Assembly: GCA_025456065.1 (NCBI GenBank)
Contig: JALOLH010000002.1
Span: forward strand, 1-64,000
Reading direction: 5' to 3'
From: Candidatus Nanopelagicales bacterium
GTDB taxonomy: Bacteria > Actinomycetota > Actinomycetes > S36-B12 > CAIYMF01
Length of the DNA stretch: 64,000 nucleotides
A program made the translations under genes and the position numbers. Position 1 is the stretch's first letter, and the number at the start of each line of letters is the position of its first letter. The notes under the pieces were generated by a model. It was not told the DNA's origin, made no database searches, and saw only the letters and a list, made by a program, of their open reading frames with translations. Shown here in pieces: positions 1 to 7,492 of this stretch.

Positions 1-101
1 TGCCCACCAACCGCGCCCTGCTGCCCCCCGGGCCCTACATGCTCACCGTCCTGACCACCGACGGCACCCCCTCCACCGCACGCTGGATCACCATCCGATA
101 G
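1..101 (+). CDS. Galactose oxidase-like (DUF1929) protein, C-terminal end only
   Basis: Only the last 32 codons lie in the window; the reading frame starts at base 3 and stops at TAG 99-101. The peptide reads LLPPGPYMLTVLTTDG and then PSTARWITIR. This is the typical end of the immunoglobulin-like DUF1929 domain that closes galactose oxidase/glyoxal oxidase (copper radical oxidase) proteins. These enzymes are usually secreted and oxidise primary alcohols or aldehydes. The catalytic kelch part lies outside the window, so activity cannot be judged. The next gene starts 12 nt after this stop, which suggests co-transcription. Confidence 0.75.
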   Translation, partial: PTNRALLPPGPYMLTVLTTDGTPSTARWITIR

Positions 102-113
102 GAGCGCGACGCA

Positions 114-674
114 ATGACGACGATGACCCGGGCGGGGAGCTCCCGCCGTGGCCGAGCCGGCCTGGTCGTGTCCGTGCTGGCAGGGCTGGTCGCGGTCCTG
201 ATCGGCAGCTGGATCCTGCTGCGCACGGCACTGATGCCGCCCACCCCGACCCCGGTCGTGGCGGTGGCCCTGCCGGGCAGCGACGGCCAGGTGGCCGGGG
301 TGAACCCCGAGGCCAGGGGCGTGAACACCGGTGACCGCGAGCAGGCCACCGGGATCCGGATGCGGGTCGAGGACCCCGGCCGCGTGCCCGAGGCGCTGAT
401 CGGCTCCGGCCCGACCGGCGGATGCGTGCTGGGCTACGGCCGGGGCGACGCCTGCCTGCCCACGGTCCCCCCCGGCGAGCGTGCGCACGCCGGGCACCAC
501 GGCGAGCCGGCCGACCTGGCCAGCCGGTGGACCTGCTCCGACGTCAGGCTGCTGTACCCCAGGGGCATCGCGGTGAACGACGCCGACGACGGGCTCGGGC
601 CCGAGGGCGTCGATCCGCTGGGCCTGGACAGCAACCGCGACGGCGTGGCGTGTGGGAAGGCTGACCGCGACTGA
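114..674 (+). CDS. Membrane-anchored protein with C-terminal excalibur-like calcium-binding motif
   Basis: A 186-residue protein. After a short basic N-terminus, residues about 15-40 form one hydrophobic segment, either an anchor or an uncleaved signal. A Pro/Gly-rich linker follows, and the last 20 residues hold LGLDSNRDGVACGKA, which fits the excalibur pattern DxDxDGxxC (here DSNRDGVAC). Excalibur domains occur in extracellular actinobacterial and firmicute proteins and resemble EF-hand calcium loops. The start ATG has GGAG at 101-104. The gene lies between an exported oxidase and a Tat-exported GH18-like protein, so a cell-surface role fits, but no enzymatic function is visible. Confidence 0.7.
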   Translation: MTTMTRAGSSRRGRAGLVVSVLAGLVAVLIGSWILLRTALMPPTPTPVVAVALPGSDGQVAGVNPEARGVNTGDREQATGIRMRVEDPGRVPEALIGSGPTGGCVLGYGRGDACLPTVPPGERAHAGHHGEPADLASRWTCSDVRLLYPRGIAVNDADDGLGPEGVDPLGLDSNRDGVACGKADRD

Positions 675-1602
675 GCTGACGCGGCGGCGGCTGCTCGGGG
701 CGGCACTGGGGTCCGCAGCCGTCCTCGCCCTGCCGGGCGGATCACCCGCGAGGCGGGCCGCCGCGACCTGTCGGGCGCCGCGTCAGGAGACCCGGCTGCC
801 CGCGGCCGTGGTGGGCGGCTACTGGACCTGGTGGTCGAACGCGCCCTCGCCGGCCCGCCTGCACCCGGCCTACAACGTGCTCTACCTGTTCCACGCCGAG
901 CCCGATCCGTCCGCCACGTACCGTGGGGAGGCGCTGCGCTGGCGGGGCCCGCGGTCGACGACCTTCCGCGCGGCCCTCGCGGACTGGCGCTCCGCTGGGG
1001 GGTGCGTCCTGCTCACCGTGGGCGGCGCCGACGCCCAGGTGCCCCTGCCCGACCGCGTCACCACGCAGCGGGTGCTCGCCTCGATCGCCGCGCTGCACAC
1101 CGAGCTCGGTGGCTTCGACGGCGTGGACTGGAACACCTATGAGGGCGACCCGGCGCCGCCCACGTCCGAGCTGGTCTGGGCCTCCGCCCAGCTGAAGCGG
1201 GCCTACGGCCCGGACTTCGCGATCACCACCCCACCGGCGCCGCGGGTCGCCTCGGACCGGGCGCACTGCCGCGGGATGCTCGACGCGGGCGTGCTCGACC
1301 TCGTGGCGCCGCAGTGCTACGACGCCCCGGGGTCGTGGGACCCGGGGGAGGTGGCGGGCACGTTGCGCTGGTGGGCCGCGGGCCTCGGCGGGGCGGATCG
1401 GCTGGCAGTGGGCGTGGGGCTGCCCGGAGCCGTCGCGGGCGCGCCCACCGGCCCGGCGCTGCCGGCCTGGGAGCGCGTGCGGGACGCCCTGCCGGAGATC
1501 CGCGGCGCGTACGCCTGGGACCTCTCGGCCGACGCGGCCACGGGGTGGGCGTTCGCCGAGGAGGTCGGCGGCGCCATCCGGGCCGCGTGTCCGCCGGCCT
1601 GA
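652..1602 (+). CDS. Tat-exported GH18 chitinase-like protein
   Basis: A 316-residue protein beginning with GTG and overlapping the previous gene by 23 nt. The N-terminus carries TRRRLLGAALGSAAVLAL, a twin-arginine signal. The rest resembles the TIM-barrel GH18 fold: a central FDGVDWNTYEGD corresponds to the family motif DGxDxDxE, and a late AYAWDLSAD resembles the conserved C-terminal barrel strand. The active-site stretch is odd. The middle Asp is Asn, and the Glu comes one residue later than in canonical chitinases, with Tyr at the usual Glu position. It may be a divergent enzyme or a non-catalytic carbohydrate-binding relative. Assignment to GH18 is fairly sure; activity is not. Confidence 0.65.
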   Translation: MGRLTATELTRRRLLGAALGSAAVLALPGGSPARRAAATCRAPRQETRLPAAVVGGYWTWWSNAPSPARLHPAYNVLYLFHAEPDPSATYRGEALRWRGPRSTTFRAALADWRSAGGCVLLTVGGADAQVPLPDRVTTQRVLASIAALHTELGGFDGVDWNTYEGDPAPPTSELVWASAQLKRAYGPDFAITTPPAPRVASDRAHCRGMLDAGVLDLVAPQCYDAPGSWDPGEVAGTLRWWAAGLGGADRLAVGVGLPGAVAGAPTGPALPAWERVRDALPEIRGAYAWDLSADAATGWAFAEEVGGAIRAACPPA

Positions 1603-1687
1603 CCCCCACCGCGCCTCGAGGGCGGTGCCGGGGAGACGATGCTGGCGTCGGGCCACGCGCTCGCGTGCCCGGCGCCAGGAGGTGCCC

Positions 1688-3277
1688 GTGCCCGCCCCAC
1701 GCTCGTACGACTGCGACGCCCTCGTCATCGGCTCGGGCTTCGGCGGCAGCGTCGCGGCGCTGCGCCTGGCCGAGTCCGGCCGACGCGTCATGGTCGCCGA
1801 GATGGGCCGCCGGGTGCTGCCCGCCGACATGCGGGCGGCCGCCGAACGGACGCGCGACCTGCTGTGGATGCCCGAGGTCGGGCTGCGCCGCGGGTTCTTC
1901 CGCCAGGTGGTCCTGCGGCACATGATCGCCCTGGCCGGGGTCGGCGTCGGCGGCGGCAGCCTGGTCTACGCCGCCGTGCTGCTGCGGCCGCGCGACACCT
2001 TCTGGGCGCACCCGGCCTGGCGCGCGGCCGGCACCGACTGGGCGGGGGCGCTCGCCCCGCACTTCGACGCCGCCGAGGGGCTGCTCGGGGTCGCCCGCAA
2101 CCCCCTGCACGGTCGCCAGGACACCTGGCTGCGCGCGGCGGCCGAGCGGCTCGGCGTGGCGGACACGTACGGTCCCGTGCCGCAGGGCATCGACTTCGCC
2201 GCCTGCACGGCGTGCGGGCGCTGCCTGTCGGGGTGCGACGTCGGGGCCAAGAACAGCCTGGACCGCACCTACCTGGCGGCCGCCGAGCGAGCGGGTGCGG
2301 TGGTGCGCCCGCGCACGAAGGTGGAGCGGATCATCCCCCTGCACGGCGGCGCCGGCCGGATCGAGGGCTACGCGGTCGAGGTCGTGGACCCGCTGGCCCC
2401 ACGGCGGGACCGCGCCGCCTCCCGCGCCCGGCTGACCGCCCGCGAGGTCGTCGTCGCGGCCGGGGTGCTGGGCACCGTCGAGCTGCTCCTGGCCCAGCGC
2501 GACCGCTTCGGCACGCTGCCCGACCTGCCGGCGGCCCTGGGGCAGGGGGTGCTCACGAACAGCGAGGCCTTCACGGGGGTCATGCAGCCGCGCGCCGAGC
2601 TGGCCGCCGGCCTGGACGTGCGCAGCGACGGCACCGCGATCACCAGCGACTGCTGGCCGGACCCCCACACGCACGTCACCCAGAACCGGCTGCCCGACTC
2701 CTACCGGCTCAACCGCTTCCTGATGGCCCCTCTGGTCCCCGGTGACGAGCCGCGCCGCGTGGCCCGGGACACGGTCGCGACGATGGTCCGCCGTCCCGGC
2801 CTCGTCCGCGACGGGATGCGCGGCGCGGGCTGGAGCGCGCGCACCACCATGCTCACGGTGATGCAGCACGACGACCCGACCGGCGGGGCCACGACGCCGA
2901 CCCTGACCCTGCGCTACCGGCGCACGCCGGTGGGCTGGGCGCTGGCCACGACCGTGCCGCCGGGCGGCCGGGCCCCCGACACGTTCCTGCCGCAGGCGAA
3001 CGCCGCCGCCCTGGCGCTGGCCGGGGCCAGCGGCGGGCAGCCCTACGGCTCCGTCGCGGCGCTGTTCGGCGTGGGCGCCACCGCGCACGTCCTCGGCGGC
3101 GCCCGGTTGGGCGCCGACCCGACGACGTCGGTGTGCTCGCCGGAGCAGGAGGTGTGGGGGCACCCGGGGCTCTTCGTCATGGACGGCTCGGTGCTGCCGG
3201 CGAACGTCGGCGTCAACCCGAGCCTGACCATCACGGCACTGGCCGAGCGGGCCGCACGGGGCCTCGGCGCCCGGTGA
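1688..3277 (+). CDS. GMC oxidoreductase, cholesterol oxidase-like, with four-Cys motif
   Basis: A 529-residue flavoprotein counted from GTG 1688, which has a perfect AGGAGG at 1677-1682 with 5-nt spacing; an open upstream extension to 1625 lacks a ribosome site. N-terminal GSGFGGSVAALRLAESG is the Rossmann FAD-binding motif. GVGVGGGSLVYAAVL is the second GMC signature, and NVGVNPSLTITALAERAA is the C-terminal GMC domain with the catalytic Asn/His region. Near residue 165 lies CTACGRCLSGCDVGAKNSL, a CxxCGxCxxxC cluster shared with the other GMC protein of this window. The relatives oxidise sterols or long-chain alcohols with O2; the substrate here is unknown. It is not in an obvious operon with the desaturase genes, since the next gene is on the other strand. 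Confidence 0.85.
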   Translation: MPAPRSYDCDALVIGSGFGGSVAALRLAESGRRVMVAEMGRRVLPADMRAAAERTRDLLWMPEVGLRRGFFRQVVLRHMIALAGVGVGGGSLVYAAVLLRPRDTFWAHPAWRAAGTDWAGALAPHFDAAEGLLGVARNPLHGRQDTWLRAAAERLGVADTYGPVPQGIDFAACTACGRCLSGCDVGAKNSLDRTYLAAAERAGAVVRPRTKVERIIPLHGGAGRIEGYAVEVVDPLAPRRDRAASRARLTAREVVVAAGVLGTVELLLAQRDRFGTLPDLPAALGQGVLTNSEAFTGVMQPRAELAAGLDVRSDGTAITSDCWPDPHTHVTQNRLPDSYRLNRFLMAPLVPGDEPRRVARDTVATMVRRPGLVRDGMRGAGWSARTTMLTVMQHDDPTGGATTPTLTLRYRRTPVGWALATTVPPGGRAPDTFLPQANAAALALAGASGGQPYGSVAALFGVGATAHVLGGARLGADPTTSVCSPEQEVWGHPGLFVMDGSVLPANVGVNPSLTITALAERAARGLGAR

Positions 3278-3303
3278 CCCGGCGCGCGCGGTCGGATGCC
3301 GCG

Positions 3304-4563
3304 TCAGGGCCGACCGACCGGTGATCCCGGCGCGCCGGTGGGCAGGGCCAGGGCGATGGTCAGCTCCAGCACGGCCCGTGGGTCGTCGAGGCGCTCGCCC
3401 AGCAGGGCGCGGACCTGGGCCATCCGGTAGCGCACGGTCTGCGGGTGCACGAACAGCGCCGCAGCCACGGCGTCGCGCCGTCCGCGGTGCAGCAGCCAGG
3501 CACGCAGCGTCGCGGTGAGCCGGTCGGCCACGGCCGGGGGCAGGTCGGCGAACGGGGCGAGGGCCCGGGCCCGCAGCTCGGCCAGGGAGTGCGGGTCCGC
3601 TCCCACGACCAGCTCGGCCAGCACGTCGTCGGCCCGGAGCACCGTGCCCGGCTGGGCCAGCCCGAGGGCGAGGGCGCGCAGGGCCAGGCGGTAGGCGTCC
3701 GCCACCTGCGCCCACGGCAGCGCCGGGCCGAGCACGGCCACGCCCGTGCCCCCGGGCACGAGGCGGTCCAGCGCGGGCCCCAGCCGCGGCTCCGGATCGG
3801 GGACCAGCAGGACGGCCACGCCGGACGGGAGCCCCGGCACGTCCTCGGCCGGCTGCAGGGTGCGCGGGTCGATCCGCGCCAGCACCTGGTCGACCAGGGC
3901 CTCGGGCAGGAGGACCGGGACGAGCCGATCCGGCGGCGACCACTGGGCGCGCTCGGCGGCCAGCTGCAGGCTCGCCGGGTCACCGCCGCTGACCAGGCCG
4001 TGGCCCAGGCGCTCGAGGCGCCGGCCCCGGACGCGGTCCTCGCTCGCGAGCTCCGCGGCGTGCCCGGCCACGCTCGCCGCGGACAGGGCGTCGATGTAGG
4101 CGAACACCAGCTCGGCGAACCCGACGAGCTGGTCGGTCGCCAGGCCGGCGCGAGCGCCCGCGTCGGCCAACCCGCGCCAGGAGACCCTGGCGCCGACGCG
4201 GTACGCGGCCAGCAGCGCGTCCATGGACCGCCCGGCGCGGGCCTCGCCCCGACCCAGCGCATGCGCCTCCGCGACGGTCTGGGCCATCGGCGCGCTCGGG
4301 TCGCCGCCGGACCCCGCCAGCGCGAGGAACCCGCGCAGCGCGACCTCCACGGCCCGTCCCAGGGTCACCCGGGCCCCGGCGTCCAGGGTGCCGACGTACC
4401 CGGGGACCTCGGCCACGATCGCCGCGACGGCCCGGTCGGCCACCGCGGGGACGACGAGGTCCATGGCGGTGACCGCGTCGGGGGGCAACGGGGGAGCGGA
4501 GGCCGGCCGGGAGGCCGCGGCCGACGGCCCCCGCTCCCGGGTGCTGGCACGCGCCACGGCCAT
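3304..4563 (-). CDS. PucR-type helix-turn-helix transcriptional regulator
   Basis: A 419-residue regulator starting at ATG 4563 with GGAGGAGGG just upstream; the frame is open 66 nt further but without a better start. The C-terminal 55 residues (ALFVHPQTVRYRMAQVRALL followed by an Asp-Pro-Arg-Ala helix) are the PucR/CdaR-type HTH_30 DNA-binding domain. The central part resembles the GGDEF-like sensory region of this family, and the N-terminal third is helical and Ala-rich. PucR-like proteins are usually activators of catabolic genes. It is divergent from the reductase-desaturase pair with a 131-nt gap holding a perfect palindrome at 4611-4631. It is therefore a reasonable candidate regulator of that pair. 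Confidence 0.85.
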   Translation of the reverse strand: MAVARASTRERGPSAAASRPASAPPLPPDAVTAMDLVVPAVADRAVAAIVAEVPGYVGTLDAGARVTLGRAVEVALRGFLALAGSGGDPSAPMAQTVAEAHALGRGEARAGRSMDALLAAYRVGARVSWRGLADAGARAGLATDQLVGFAELVFAYIDALSAASVAGHAAELASEDRVRGRRLERLGHGLVSGGDPASLQLAAERAQWSPPDRLVPVLLPEALVDQVLARIDPRTLQPAEDVPGLPSGVAVLLVPDPEPRLGPALDRLVPGGTGVAVLGPALPWAQVADAYRLALRALALGLAQPGTVLRADDVLAELVVGADPHSLAELRARALAPFADLPPAVADRLTATLRAWLLHRGRRDAVAAALFVHPQTVRYRMAQVRALLGERLDDPRAVLELTIALALPTGAPGSPVGRP

Positions 4564-4610
4564 GGCCCTCCTCCGACGCCTCGGTCGGCGTCCCCGCAGG
4601 ACGGTACTGG

Positions 4611-4631
4611 GATTGTTCGTGACGAACAATC
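4611..4631. promoter_or_regulatory. Perfect 21-bp palindrome, candidate operator
   Basis: Arms GATTGTTCG (4611-4619) and CGAACAATC (4623-4631) flank TGA. It lies 48 nt from the pucR-like start and 64 nt from the reductase start, so it could control both. It is AT-richer than its surroundings. The arm order (GTTCG first) is the reverse of an actinobacterial LexA box. Confidence 0.6.
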
Positions 4632-4682
4632 GGGAGCAGCAGAATCACCTCGAGGGCCACGTATCCGGCTGCTCGGGGCGGG

Positions 4683-4688
4683 CAGACT
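4683..4688 (+). promoter_or_regulatory. -10-like CAGACT for the leaderless reductase gene
   Basis: Ends 6 nt before GTG 4695. No Shine-Dalgarno sequence precedes that start, so transcription may begin at the start codon. Confidence 0.45.
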
Positions 4689-4694
4689 TGTCCC

Positions 4695-5795
4695 GTGACG
4701 ATCGCCGAGCTGGTGCCGACCCCGGTCGGCGGGCGGCCCGCGCGGTCGCTGGCTCCGGTCGCGCGCCGGGTGCTCGAGATGGTCACCACCCCGCTGCTCC
4801 CGTACGACTACGTCGACCTCGTCGACCCGCTGCGCAGCGCCGCCCTGCGGGCGCGGATCGAGGCGGTCCAGCCCGAGACCCCGGACGCCGCCACCCTCGT
4901 GCTGCGTCCGGGCCGGGGCTGGCGCGGCCACGTCCCCGGCCAGTACGTGCGCCTCGGCGTGGACGTCGACGGCGTCCGCCGCTGGCGGGCCTACTCGGTC
5001 ACCTCCGGCCCCCGGGACGACGGGCGGATCGCGATCACGGTGAAGGTGATCCCCGGCGGGGTCGTCAGCACCCACCTCGTGCGGCACGCCCGCGCCGGCC
5101 AGGTCGTGCAGCTGGACCAGGCCATCGGGGCGTTCCACCTACCGGTGGCCGCCCCGGCGCGGGTGCTGTTCGTCACCGCGGGATCGGGGATCACCCCGGT
5201 CATGGGGATGCTGCGGCACCACGCGATGGCGTTGGCCGACGTCGTGCTCGTGCACAGCGCACCCGCCCCGCAGGACGTCATCTTCGGCGCCGAGCTCAGC
5301 GCCCGGGCCGCCGCCGGGCAGCTGCGGCTCCTGGAGCGGCACACGGCCCGGGAGGGGCTGCTCGCGCCGGCGGACCTCGCACGGCTCGTGCCCGACTGGG
5401 CCGACCGGGAGACCTGGGCGTGCGGCCCGCCGGCGATGCTCGACGCCCTCGAGGCGCACTGGCACGGGGCCGGCGCGGCCGAGCGCCTGCACACCGAGCG
5501 GTTCCGCGCCCAGGTGCTCGTCTCCGGGTCCGGGGGCCCGGTCCGCTTCACCGGGGCCGGTCGCACGGTCGAGGCGGACGGGACCACCCCGCTGCTCGAC
5601 GTCGGGGAGGCGGCCGGCGTGCTGCTGCCCTCGGGCTGCCGGATGGGCATCTGCATGGGCTGCGTGCGCCCGCTGGCCGCCGGGGCCGTCCGCGACCTGC
5701 GCACCGGCGCCGTCACCACCGCCGAGCCGGGCGACGGCGTCCAGGTGCAGACCTGCGTCACCGCGGCCGCCGGCCCCTGCACGATCGACGACTGA
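4695..5795 (+). CDS. Ferredoxin reductase, electron donor of the DesA3-type desaturase (Rv3230c-like)
   Basis: A 366-residue protein starting at GTG 4695 without a ribosome site, probably leaderless. Residues about 50-150 form the FAD domain with RxYS in WRAYSVTS. Residues 160-270 are the NAD(P)H domain, with VLFVTAGSGITPVMGML and the late ACGPPAML. The C-terminus is a plant-type [2Fe-2S] ferredoxin domain with Cys spacing GCRMGICMGC and a final QTC. In Mycobacterium tuberculosis the same architecture (Rv3230c) passes electrons from NADPH to the stearoyl-CoA desaturase DesA3, encoded next door. The desaturase here follows 65 nt downstream, so the same partnership is very likely. Confidence 0.9.
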   Translation: MTIAELVPTPVGGRPARSLAPVARRVLEMVTTPLLPYDYVDLVDPLRSAALRARIEAVQPETPDAATLVLRPGRGWRGHVPGQYVRLGVDVDGVRRWRAYSVTSGPRDDGRIAITVKVIPGGVVSTHLVRHARAGQVVQLDQAIGAFHLPVAAPARVLFVTAGSGITPVMGMLRHHAMALADVVLVHSAPAPQDVIFGAELSARAAAGQLRLLERHTAREGLLAPADLARLVPDWADRETWACGPPAMLDALEAHWHGAGAAERLHTERFRAQVLVSGSGGPVRFTGAGRTVEADGTTPLLDVGEAAGVLLPSGCRMGICMGCVRPLAAGAVRDLRTGAVTTAEPGDGVQVQTCVTAAAGPCTIDD

Positions 5796-5860
5796 CCCGA
5801 TGTCCGCACGCGCCGCACCCAGCGGGTCGGGCCCGTGACCACGACGACAGGAGCATCCCG

Positions 5861-7138
5861 ATGACCGTCATCCAGAAGCGCGCGGACAACCCCGTCGCGC
5901 ACCTCGCCGCGGAGGACGTCGAGCGGCTCGGCGCTGAGCTCGACGCCCTGCGCGAGGAGGTCTTCGCCGACCTCGGGGAGGACGACGCCCGCTACATCCG
6001 CCGGGTCATCACTGCCCAGCGCTGGCTGGAGCTGGGATCCCGCGGCGTGCTGCTGTTCGCCTGGTTCCCGCCCGCCTGGGTGGCCGGCACGGTCGGGCTG
6101 TCGATCGCCAAGATCATCGAGAACATGGAGATGGGCCACAACATCCTCCACGGCCAGTGGGACTGGATGCGCGACCCGGCCATCCACTCCACCACGTGGG
6201 AGTGGGACAACGTCGCCCCCGCCGAGATGTGGAAGCACTCGCACAACGAGATCCACCACCGGTACACGAACGTCGTGGGCCGGGACAACGACCTCGGCTA
6301 CGGGATCATGCGCGTCGACGAGGACCAGCGCTGGACGCCCATGCACCTCGGCCAACCGCTGTGGAACCTGCTGAACGCGTGCTTCTTCGAGTACGGCATC
6401 GCGGCCTACGACCTCGAGCTCGGCGCGTACTACAAGGGCCGCAAGAAGGTCGACGCGGCGTTCCGGCGCGACGCTCGCAAGGTGCTGCGCAAGATCGGCC
6501 GGCAGGTCCGCAAGGACGTCGTGGCGCATCCGCTGCTCGCCGCGCTGGTGAACCCGTGGAACGCGGTGCCGGCCGCGCTGGCCACGCTGAGCGCCAACCT
6601 CGTGGCGAACCTGGTCCGCAACCTGTGGACCCACTCGGTGATCATGTGCGGGCACTTCCCCTCGGGCGTCGCGACCTTCGCGAAGACCTCGATCGAGGGG
6701 GAGACCCGTGGCGAGTGGTACCTGCGGCAGATGGTCGGCTCGGCGAACATCTCCGGCGGCCGGCTCACCCACCTGCTCACCGGCAACCTCAGCTTCCAGG
6801 TCGAGCACCACCTCTACCCGGACATGCCCAGCATCCGCTACCAGCGCATAGCCCCGCGCATCCGCGCGCTCTTCGACGAGTACGGGCTGACCTACGTGAC
6901 CGGCCCGCTGCCCAGGCAGGTCGCCTCGGCGTGGGCCAAGGTGATCCGGCTGTCGCTGCCCAACGACCTGTTCGGGCGCGTGAACCGGACCCCGACGGCG
7001 TCGGAGGCGTCCACCGCGCCGATGGACGTGGCCGCGCCGGCGGACCTGACCACGCCGGCGGACCTGACCACGCCGGCGGACGTGACCGCGCCGATGGACG
7101 TGACCGCGCCGGCGGACGTGACCGCGCCGCGGACGTGA
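5861..7138 (+). CDS. desA3: Membrane acyl-CoA delta-9 desaturase (DesA3-like), C-terminus frameshifted in a repeat
   Basis: A 425-residue protein starting at ATG 5861 with AGGAG upstream. The three di-iron histidine boxes are present: GHNILHG (about 92-98), HSHNEIHHRY (about 126-135) and QVEHHLYPDM (about 313-322). Hydrophobic segments near 60-85 and 225-250 suit an integral membrane protein. The enzyme inserts a cis double bond into stearoyl/palmitoyl-CoA, using the reductase encoded upstream. After the catalytic part the protein ends in hexapeptide repeats (ADVTAP, ADLTTP). One base is missing in the repeat near 7129, giving a TGA at 7136-7138. The other frame continues the same repeats to a stop at 7264-7266. 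The intact protein may thus be 43 residues longer, the base may be a sequencing error, or the tract may vary in phase. Confidence 0.92.
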   Translation: MTVIQKRADNPVAHLAAEDVERLGAELDALREEVFADLGEDDARYIRRVITAQRWLELGSRGVLLFAWFPPAWVAGTVGLSIAKIIENMEMGHNILHGQWDWMRDPAIHSTTWEWDNVAPAEMWKHSHNEIHHRYTNVVGRDNDLGYGIMRVDEDQRWTPMHLGQPLWNLLNACFFEYGIAAYDLELGAYYKGRKKVDAAFRRDARKVLRKIGRQVRKDVVAHPLLAALVNPWNAVPAALATLSANLVANLVRNLWTHSVIMCGHFPSGVATFAKTSIEGETRGEWYLRQMVGSANISGGRLTHLLTGNLSFQVEHHLYPDMPSIRYQRIAPRIRALFDEYGLTYVTGPLPRQVASAWAKVIRLSLPNDLFGRVNRTPTASEASTAPMDVAAPADLTTPADLTTPADVTAPMDVTAPADVTAPRT

Positions 7139-7182
7139 CCGCGCCGGCGGACGTGACCGCGCCGGCGGACGTGACCACGCCG
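7022..7182 (+). repeat. 18-nt tandem repeat, nine units, one unit short by 1 nt
   Basis: Units of the form gcg gac gtg acc gcg ccg repeat through the 3' end of the desaturase gene. The seventh unit (from 7130) has lost one G, which breaks the frame. The last two full units lie beyond the current stop codon. Encoded hexapeptides are MDVAAP, ADLTTP and ADVTAP. Confidence 0.9.
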
Positions 7183-7298
7183 GGGGATGCCGCCCGGGCC
7201 GGCACGCAGGCGTCGGCCGACCTCGATCTGCGCGAGCCCGCCCAGGAGCCGGTCCGGGTGGCCTGACGGGCAGCCGCCTCGCGGCCGCCGACGCGCAC

Positions 7299-7447
7299 GA
7301 AACCGTCGTTCTGGGCGCCGGTCGGGGGGCGGATCCGCGCCGGCGCGCCTCATGCCGTCGTTCTGGGTCGTCGCCGGAGGCCCATTGCGACGGTTTCGGG
7401 TGCTGTCCGTGGCGGGCTGGCGCAGCAGCCCATGAGAACGACGGCCT
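7299..7447. repeat. Four copies of a CCGTCGTTCT motif, two per strand
   Basis: Plus-strand copies lie at 7303-7315 and 7355-7367 (both CCGTCGTTCTGGG). Minus-strand copies lie at about 7381-7398 (CGAAACCGTCG) and 7428-7446 (GCCGTCGTTCTCATGGG). The region is the 226-nt non-coding gap between the convergent desaturase and dehydrogenase genes. The inverted arrangement could form hairpins and end transcription from both sides. Confidence 0.5.
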
Positions 7448-7492
7448 CGTGCGCGGGGTGGTACCGGCGGCGGGGGTTCGCCCGTGTGCCGG

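Noticed and set aside
1223..3943. A 906-codon minus-strand frame across the GMC gene and the regulator's 3' part.
   Set aside because: It overlaps two genes with clear motifs, is Arg/Ala/Pro-rich and shows no recognisable fold.
4611..4631. The palindrome as a LexA (SOS) box.
   Set aside because: LexA sites have CGAAC first and GTTCG second with 4 nt between. Here the order is reversed with 3 nt between. The true match is at 43103-43120.
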